Under the pieces are notes generated by a model, which saw only the letters and a list, made by a program, of their open reading frames with translations, made no database searches and was not told where the DNA came from. Of a stretch of DNA of 64,000 nucleotides, positions 59,201-64,000 are shown in pieces. Source of the DNA: Bacteroidales bacterium (GTDB lineage: Bacteria > Bacteroidota > Bacteroidia > Bacteroidales > GCA-2748055); contig JAFGWU010000025.1 in NCBI GenBank assembly GCA_016936975.1, positions 1-64,000 of the forward strand. The letters are read 5' to 3'. The position numbers and the translations under genes are program-made. Within the stretch, counting starts at the first letter, position 1. Each line of letters begins with the position of its first letter.

Positions 59201-59440
59201 GATCCTTTTAAGCAATTCGGTCAGCTCCTTCGGATTTTCACCGGATTTCACCTGCGACAGTTTATGCAGCCATGTAAGGATTCGCATTTTCATCTCCCCT
59301 GCGGCCTTATTGGTGAATGTGACAGCCAGAATATTGCGGTGCCGTCCGGGATTCATGAAGAGCAGGCTCAGGTATTCCCGGGTAAGGGCATGGGTTTTTC
59401 CTGATCCCGCGGAAGCTTTGTATATGGTCAGAGGAGACAT
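56228..59440 (-). CDS. AddA-like helicase-nuclease (UvrD/RecB type)
   Basis: This 1070-aa superfamily I helicase with a C-terminal nuclease has motif I KASAGSGKTHA (Walker A ASAGSGKT, 9-16), the early FTNKAAGEM block, motif II MLDEFQDTS, motif IV/V MTIHKSKGLQFKAV and motif VI LLYVAFTRAQEALF. The C terminus carries the nuclease blocks DCTFIVDFKFGS and QVGRYVGLL. Together with the AddB-like gene it forms a RecBCD-type end-resection complex. It is the first gene of the operon. A heptamer repeat array lies 112-236 bp upstream of its ATG. Confidence 0.92.
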   Translation of the reverse strand: MSPLTIYKASAGSGKTHALTREYLSLLFMNPGRHRNILAVTFTNKAAGEMKMRILTWLHKLSQVKSGENPKELTELLKRIPLDRETIVNRSGVLLNTILNDYSAFSVGTIDRFFQMVIRAFTREIGIQPGYNLELDTDRVLGAAVDRLFMNVDKDTDLQEWLIRYAEEKIENAENWNFREEILRLGNQLFREEFQALRLSDKSELMTKESLAGYRFRIDGIEKNACETITALSSEAIREIGMNGYALSDFSGGARSVAGFFLTASEDPRYELSEARFRAIPDPSKWLKRDSPDGLETLVKEKLQPLLKKIFDAQIVANSCSLVRKNLYTLGILSDISKSINQYTKERNLFLLNDANRFLKGIIADNPAPFIFERVGNRFENIMLDEFQDTSLFQWENFKPLLENSLGEGEQCLVVGDVKQSVYRWRNSDWRILSTDVERDFRHQPVRIENLSENRRSLEQIVRFNNSLFQVAPLLIRNLLDLELINSGFLPGRVNDWLQIFENAYRDVVQEIPDGEDRSGGYIECRVHPSENSSQFYEKALERLTVQVEKLRSAGYLPGEIAILVRKQSEGSRVAEKLLEYTRDNRTGFEFRLISNESLVLAGNNAVRLIVSILKYFSFPNDSVNRAELKYLVYLCGLTEEKNLRKIFDDGTPAGDILPAEFVSRIPHLKRMPLFELVEWIIRILHLNERVEDLAYIQAFQDLILESQRREPQSIYSFLHYWEEKGSHKSVTISEEMNAIRIMTIHKSKGLQFKAVIVPFCNWEVTTDSRKDTLLWCDPSDTSVSGISMVPVKFSSGLKNSVFLACYAEELVKGYLDNLNLLYVAFTRAQEALFVGLPPSGKNGIKQIGELVIKSFDRKPVQEPFIREWHAIDEEHPFLHGELKRRGPGAIPSTEWSFEHYPVFVRSEKLNVKLQSRTYFMREDGSFDSKIGFGNIMHRIFSDIRTTGDIREAVDNVLKEGLVNTRQVDELVRYLEKALSRTEVAAWFQPGLKVIRERDILTEEGSIYRPDRVILETDCTFIVDFKFGSGMEKRYHDQVGRYVGLLRKMGYPKVKGYIWYVILNEIIMID

Positions 59441-59551
59441 ATGGTAAATATAAAAAAGAAATTCGGGTTCCCGGTTCAGGATTCAAAGGGACTCATATTT
59501 GAATTGATAACAACCGTTAGACACGTAATGTATTGCTTGGCGGGGAAAGAT

Positions 59552-59677
59552 TCAGGGTGCAGGGTGCAGGGTGCAGGGTTCAGGGTCCAGGGTGCAGGGT
59601 TCAGGGTGCAGGGTGCAGGGTGCAGGGTGCAGGGTTCAGGGTCCAGGGTTCAGGGTGCAGGGTCCAGGGTGCAGGGA
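59552..59677. repeat. 7-bp tandem repeat array (18 copies)
   Basis: Eighteen consecutive heptamers of the form [G/T/C]CAGGGT run in register (the last copy is degenerate). The first base of the unit varies between T, G and C. Seven is not a multiple of three, so apparent open frames through it are an artefact of the missing stop codons. It lies upstream of addA and downstream of the large T9SS gene. Two related words, TCAGGGTT and ACAGGGTCC, occur at 63521-63545. Confidence 0.95.
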
Positions 59678-59888
59678 TAGAGGAAAATCCCCATCCCGAA
59701 AACTGGAAAGCCCTGGCAAGTAACACCCGTGTCTTATCATTCAAGGAGTAGCATAATCTGATAATAATTATCACCTCAAAACTACCCTCTGCCGACTGCC
59801 GACTATTTTTTGGCTGCGGAGTGTAAGCCCCGGGAAGACAGGGATATCCTTCAGCACCCCGGGGCAAAAAAATCTTAATGAAGCCCGT
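59678..59888. other. Intergenic spacer with a hairpin
   Basis: No gene is seen here. A hairpin with 8-bp arms GCCCCGGG (59827-59834) and CCCGGGGC (59858-59865) lies near the end of the minus-strand T9SS gene. The A run follows it on the plus strand, so it is not a classical terminator for the minus-strand gene. Confidence 0.45.
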
Positions 59889-62141
59889 TTATTTCAGTAT
59901 AAATAACCTGACCGTCCGGGTAAAGCTGCCGGCGGTGAGTTTACAGAAATATACCCCATCACTCAGGTCCCCGGCATAGAATGTGACCTCCTGTTCACCC
60001 GGGGGATAGGGAGAATCTGCCACTGTACCGATCTTTTGTCCTGACAGATTAAACAGCTCAATCGTAACATGTTCCTGCCATGGCAGGGCGAAGCGGATCG
60101 TGGCGTAGGTGCTGGCAGGATTCGGATAAGCTCTGATATAAGACTCCTCAGCCCCGGGATTCTTTACATGGATGTAATTCTCAGGATACGCACAATCCGC
60201 ACAATCAACAACTCGCAGGACATTCCATCCTGTGTTATTGTTTTCATGGATCTCCTCATATTCATTTTCCGGGTCAATAACAGCATAAATCCGGGGAGAA
60301 CAGGTAAGCGTATCGGGGACTTTCCAGTTAAACGAAAGGTAATCCTCAAAATCGATATTGGCTTCGGAAGCCCCGTAAATCATGGTGCTCGGTTTGGAGG
60401 TTCCTGCCACACCGAAGACATCCGATAATTTAATGCCTCCGTCTTCCGGATCGCCCAGATAGAAATCTGCCTTCAGCTGATTGTCAAATGTAACCAGACT
60501 GTAGTTATGAACACGGGTTACAATACACACGGTGTCTCCCGGAAACACGATGCGCGGATAAAACTGTATCTCATTCGTTCTTTGAAGTTTGGAAGGCTTG
60601 ATATGGTCCGTGCCTTTCTCCACGGCATACCTCCAGGGAAGGATAAAGGCAAGATCGGGTTTCTGACCGTAGTTATCGACCCACCACTCCTTATTATTTT
60701 CATCCAGGTCGATCATATAATCAAGCACCAGGGCACCGCTCTGTGACCGGTATATATACGGTGTAATGAAATACCTGGCCACATTATCGTAGTATTCATT
60801 GAGACGGCCGATCTTCCCGTCTATCTGGAATGAATTCCTCAGTTCAGTATTATGGGTGGTTAATGACGAGGCATTGAAATAGGAGGAGAGTTCACTGGAT
60901 ACACCCACCCTCACATCGCTTCCGACGGAAACACCTACCCCGAAGGGTGCCGCTTCAACCGTTACTGTTGTTTCAAGGCCAACTTTCATAAACATGTCAA
61001 TGCCGACACCTGCCGAGAAAGAAAAGGAACTTCCCTGACTGGTAATGTTCTCAAATGTAAATTTGAAGCTTCCGGTTCCGGTATTGGTTACAGGCACCTT
61101 TGAAAACTCGTAGGACAAAAATTCGGATGGCTCTTTAATGAAATCGATGGAATTTTTATAGGGTTTGTAGGAAAAGATATTTCCCGTTTCATGGTTGAAT
61201 ATATATCCCGGGTGATCCCAGCTGTTCCCGCTTCCCCATATCGACCGGAAATTTTCAGATTCAGGATTCAGCACCCCTATATGCCCTATTAATTTAAGCG
61301 CTTCATTGTAAACAGGATACCTGTAATAGCTGTAGTCCAAGCTGGTATATAATACAAAGTCCTCGGTATAGACCTCTTTGCCCTCCTCAATCGAGGTGTT
61401 GTGACTTTTGGCTTTATAATACGACTGACCCCTTTCCCAGTTTGATGTTACCGAAGCCTCAAACCCGGTCCCTCCTGTCATGGCATAGGCCCGGAAATCG
61501 GAGGAAAATCCCATACTGGCGTTAATTTCAACACCGGTGGTACTGAGCTCATTAATTTCCGTATAATAAAGGGCAGAAAAAGCAGGATTCGCATCCTCCA
61601 CAAATGCGTCACAAATATCATGGACAGACCCGTTTAATACATCAAAGTGCACCGGGGGTGCATTCAGAATGACAAGGGGGTACTGCAGATCGGAGACCGG
61701 TATCACCTCCGGGATCCCAATCCAGTATAGATCGGAATTTGCCAGGTCAAAATCACCGGTAACCATAGCCGAAATCTCAATATCTGCATCGCCAAACGGC
61801 AGGTCATGCGGCTCACCGGGAGGCAAGAAAGCAATGGTATCCGCGCTGACGGTATCGATTGTCAGAATTTCAAATGATGGAATATCTGCAACCTTATTCA
61901 ATTGATCAACCGGTGATTTGTTTGACAGCAACAGAATAACCTCCCTATTGAAGTTAAGGGTGGCTGTATCCGGGTTCAGATCAGCCACCAGGAATGCTTC
62001 AGTTCCCTCTATATTGAGATATCCACCTGATGCCGGCTGTTCCACTTTCTTCTCAAGTTCCATATCTTCGTCACCCGAGCCAAACACACAGAAGTTGCTG
62101 GCCCCGTTTACCAGGACCTCATCCCGACCAAAATTATCCAT
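59889..62141 (-). CDS. C-terminal part of interrupted exported FG-GAP/CARDB protein with T9SS tail
   Basis: This 750-residue frame has no signal peptide, although it ends in a T9SS sorting domain (RAYPNPASTYATIRF ... VRLFILK), which needs one. It opens in the middle of an FG-GAP-like motif (MDNFGRDEVLVNG), continues with a long beta-rich region of unknown fold, and holds a CARDB-like domain near residues 520-650. It is in the same frame as the gene immediately upstream (62172-63281), separated by the TAA at 62172-62174 and ten codons. I infer that the two are one gene of about 1130 codons, broken by a nonsense change or, less likely, read through. Confidence 0.75.
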   Translation of the reverse strand: MDNFGRDEVLVNGASNFCVFGSGDEDMELEKKVEQPASGGYLNIEGTEAFLVADLNPDTATLNFNREVILLLSNKSPVDQLNKVADIPSFEILTIDTVSADTIAFLPPGEPHDLPFGDADIEISAMVTGDFDLANSDLYWIGIPEVIPVSDLQYPLVILNAPPVHFDVLNGSVHDICDAFVEDANPAFSALYYTEINELSTTGVEINASMGFSSDFRAYAMTGGTGFEASVTSNWERGQSYYKAKSHNTSIEEGKEVYTEDFVLYTSLDYSYYRYPVYNEALKLIGHIGVLNPESENFRSIWGSGNSWDHPGYIFNHETGNIFSYKPYKNSIDFIKEPSEFLSYEFSKVPVTNTGTGSFKFTFENITSQGSSFSFSAGVGIDMFMKVGLETTVTVEAAPFGVGVSVGSDVRVGVSSELSSYFNASSLTTHNTELRNSFQIDGKIGRLNEYYDNVARYFITPYIYRSQSGALVLDYMIDLDENNKEWWVDNYGQKPDLAFILPWRYAVEKGTDHIKPSKLQRTNEIQFYPRIVFPGDTVCIVTRVHNYSLVTFDNQLKADFYLGDPEDGGIKLSDVFGVAGTSKPSTMIYGASEANIDFEDYLSFNWKVPDTLTCSPRIYAVIDPENEYEEIHENNNTGWNVLRVVDCADCAYPENYIHVKNPGAEESYIRAYPNPASTYATIRFALPWQEHVTIELFNLSGQKIGTVADSPYPPGEQEVTFYAGDLSDGVYFCKLTAGSFTRTVRLFILK

Positions 62142-62171
62142 CTTTTCACATTTTAGTGAAAGGGCTATTCG

Positions 62172-63281
62172 TTAGGATGCAGAACCGCCCCTGGTTCCAA
62201 AATCAGATTGGGTCGCAAACAGATTCTGGACATTTTCTATCTCCCCTGAAGGCATGGCTAAGCGGAATGTATTCAGGAACACCGCATCATGGAAATAATA
62301 TCTGTAAGAGTATTCAAAGCATACACCCAGTACTTCATAGCTGCAATACCGGACCCGGTAATGACTGTAATAAGCGGACCATCCAACCACGATTTCATCT
62401 TTGCCATCAATGTTCAGATCGCCGCATGCGATTCTCATTTCATTCATCATCATCCCTCCCCAATAGTCGCCTGAAGGGGATTCATTATTCAGCCTGACGT
62501 TTGGCAGCTCTTTTATCTTAGTCAGTTCTCTCAGGAGCGTATCGAATTTTAAAATACAGAGGTCGTATTCTGATATAAAAACAGGGGGATTCGTGGCACT
62601 ATTCTCTTCATAGGGCAGGGCTTCATTCTTCACCACAGCTATTTCATCAATTCCATCACCATCCATATCACCGGCGGCAATGTCGAAATTATAATCATAG
62701 TAAGCTATCTCATTATAAGAATCGATCAACGTTATGTTCAGGTCCGAATCCGTTTCAAAGATCATCAGCCTGATGGTTTCTCCCGGCCATCCATAACATA
62801 TTGCAAATTCATCCTGCAGGTCGTCATCGAAATTACCGGAGCAGATCCTCAGCCGGGTATAATCCATCGTATTCAGTTCCTCGAGGATATACTCCCTCTC
62901 GCCACCCATAATCAAATCCGTACCTATGAGGGGGATGGTTATTTTGATTCCTCCGGAAACATTGTCACGAACAGTTACCACGTCATCAAGGCCGTCACCG
63001 TTAAAATCGCCGGTAGCTGCAGCCGTTTTCCTGATGTCGATAAATTTGTACTGGAACGCATCTTCCTTTTTTATAATATCATTCAGATTTGCCGGAACAT
63101 CCAGCACACCCTGTTTGGTAAAGTTATTGCCGGAGGTTGAATAACCAAAGAATATCTCCGAAGAGCCGCCGATTTTATAAAGGTTGGTTATGGGATCCTC
63201 GGCAAACTGACCGTTTAAAAAAGTAAACGAGAGGAGCAACGATCCAGAAATCATAATTTTAAATGCAGATGTTTTCATCAT
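62172..63281 (-). CDS. N-terminal part of interrupted FG-GAP repeat protein
   Basis: This 369-residue frame starts with a signal peptide (to about residue 25, FLNGQFAED) and contains FG-GAP/VCBS-like repeats with calcium-binding loops: ATGDFNGDGLDDVVTVR, GNFDDDLQDEFAICY, AAGDMDGDGIDEIAVVK and CGDLNIDGKDEIVVGW. It ends abruptly at a TAA after GTRGGSAS, partway through another repeat that resumes in frame downstream. Such repeats form a beta-propeller, as in integrin alpha heads. Alone it lacks the C-terminal sorting domain. It most likely represents the first third of a larger exported protein. Confidence 0.75.
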   Translation of the reverse strand: MMKTSAFKIMISGSLLLSFTFLNGQFAEDPITNLYKIGGSSEIFFGYSTSGNNFTKQGVLDVPANLNDIIKKEDAFQYKFIDIRKTAAATGDFNGDGLDDVVTVRDNVSGGIKITIPLIGTDLIMGGEREYILEELNTMDYTRLRICSGNFDDDLQDEFAICYGWPGETIRLMIFETDSDLNITLIDSYNEIAYYDYNFDIAAGDMDGDGIDEIAVVKNEALPYEENSATNPPVFISEYDLCILKFDTLLRELTKIKELPNVRLNNESPSGDYWGGMMMNEMRIACGDLNIDGKDEIVVGWSAYYSHYRVRYCSYEVLGVCFEYSYRYYFHDAVFLNTFRLAMPSGEIENVQNLFATQSDFGTRGGSAS

Positions 63282-63624
63282 AGGGTGTATAGGGTTAGAT
63301 TAGGTAAAACCACGATAAAAGCAATGGGCTTGCTTCGGGCATTTTCATTCTTAATAATCTTAAGAGAGGAAGAATTTTCAGCTCAGCCAGCTGAAATTAA
63401 TAATCAAAAAGAGGAATGATGAACAGTCAAAATAAGTGGTTGATAGCATAAAATTACATATTTTTTTTGACAATGTCAAGTAAACTGCTCGATTTCTGCT
63501 GACCGGGTTACCGATTTATGCTTCAGGGTTCGGGATACAGGGTCCCCTCGATTATGTCCGGTTTTTATTAATTTTATCATATATTGTGTTTAAACCGGAG
63601 CACTAAATCTTAATTCCTGATACA
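63282..63624. other. Intergenic region between divergent genes
   Basis: The 343-bp spacer separates the FG-GAP gene (-) from the sulfatase gene (+). It is AT-rich in its middle part and shows no gene. At 63521-63545 it contains two words (TTCAGGGTT and ACAGGGTCC) related to the heptamer repeat at 59552-59677. No TAnnTTTG match was noticed. Confidence 0.7.
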
Positions 63625-64000
63625 ATGCAGTACCTATACATCTTTGCAATTTCCGTTCTTTGCCTTTTGTCCTGTAACCGGGCCGACAGAAAGGAAGATC
63701 ACTTCCGCAGGAATGATGATCGTCCCAACATCGTGTTTATCATGACCGACGATCATGGCTTCCAGGCTTTGAGTGCTTATGATTCCACCCTGATCAGAAC
63801 ACCGAACCTCGACCGGGTTGCGCGGGAGGGCATCCGGTTTGACAGGGCCTTTGTCTCGAACTCCATCTGTGCACCGAGCCGGGCCGTTCTGCTGACCGGT
63901 AAATTCAGTCACCTGAACAGTGTCAGGGATAACGTCGATATTTTTGATACCGCACAGGTAACCTTCCCCGGGATATTGCACGAACATGGTTACGAAACCG
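63625..64000 (+). CDS. Sulfatase, lipoprotein, truncated by the window end
   Basis: The first 125 codons of an arylsulfatase-type enzyme are visible. A lipoprotein signal (LLSCN, Cys17) precedes NIVFIMTDDHG, whose two Asp residues (42, 43) bind calcium. The formylglycine motif CAPSR places the modified Cys at residue 82, followed by AVLLTGK. This is a type I formylglycine-dependent sulfatase that removes sulfate from sulfated glycans or mucins. The gene continues past 64000; the frame and start (ATG at 63625) are clear. Confidence 0.93.
   Translation, partial: MQYLYIFAISVLCLLSCNRADRKEDHFRRNDDRPNIVFIMTDDHGFQALSAYDSTLIRTPNLDRVAREGIRFDRAFVSNSICAPSRAVLLTGKFSHLNSVRDNVDIFDTAQVTFPGILHEHGYET

Noticed and set aside
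59533..59867. Open frames through the CAGGGT heptamers, including a 'GCRVQGAG'-type repeat protein
   Set aside because: Seven-bp units rotate through all frames; the absence of stop codons is a consequence of the repeat, and there is no start context or domain.
63634..63987. 117-codon minus-strand open frame at the window end
   Set aside because: It is antisense to the sulfatase start, which has a lipobox, Asp-Asp metal motif and CAPSR site in the plus frame.

Overview
The window looks like chromosome from a member of Bacteroidota, probably an environmental Bacteroidales/Marinilabiliales-type organism. Evidence: three genes end in type IX secretion (T9SS) sorting domains (aminopeptidase 2653-4581, SGNH hydrolase 28749-29669, and the large protein starting at 63281); many lipoprotein signals; DUF349, DUF1080 and DUF721 proteins; FKBP/NrnA/Ndk and RecF/TPR/RibH gene orders typical of the phylum; and several upstream regions carrying the Bacteroidota -7 promoter consensus TAnnTTTG. 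No phage, insertion sequence, CRISPR array or rRNA was seen. There is one tRNA gene, tRNA-Arg(TCT).

Layout. 0-6 kb: sugar release and use (GH3 glycosidase, exported M1 aminopeptidase, galactose mutarotase). 5.6-6.5 kb: a non-coding block of three unrelated tandem repeats (8-, 21- and 9-bp units). 6.5-10.5 kb: an AEC transporter, a Cys-rich lipoprotein followed by a tiny membrane protein, a duplicated-domain lipoprotein and an IF-2B-like protein. 10.6-22.6 kb: a long co-directional run (Na/Pi cotransporter, phosphoesterase, beta-propeller, FtsX-type permease, RsbW-like ATPase, GH78-like rhamnosidase, DoxX, exported Gfo/Idh/MocA oxidoreductase). 22.7-26.3 kb: D-2-hydroxyacid dehydrogenase, Tat-exported TIM-barrel epimerase and DUF1080 hydrolase; with the oxidoreductase these form the parts list of a periplasmic 3-keto-glycoside pathway. 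26.4-31.8 kb: ECF sigma factor, three thioredoxin-fold proteins, SGNH hydrolase, MarC, iron alcohol dehydrogenase and the tRNA.

31.9-36.6 kb holds the most unusual operon: two different fused (large+small subunit) aconitase-family hydro-lyases on either side of an AsnA-type ammonia ligase. 36.6-50.6 kb is largely housekeeping: MBL hydrolase, RsmI-like methylase, two FKBP lipoproteins, NrnA, Ndk, DUF721, RecF, a TPR membrane protein, RibH, YidC, PyrG, DUF349 and TrmD. 50.6-59.4 kb is an AddA/AddB-like recombination operon with a YhcC-type radical SAM gene between the two subunits, ending in a potassium-channel-like protein that carries about 17 copies of a 12-residue solenoid repeat. 59.4-64 kb has a 7-bp repeat array, a large exported FG-GAP/CARDB/T9SS gene interrupted by one in-frame stop codon, and the start of a sulfatase that runs off the window.

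The strongest candidates for something undescribed are the aconitase-asnA-aconitase operon, the 12-residue-solenoid channel, and the Cys-rich lipoprotein tail that resembles a halocin-C8-type peptide.
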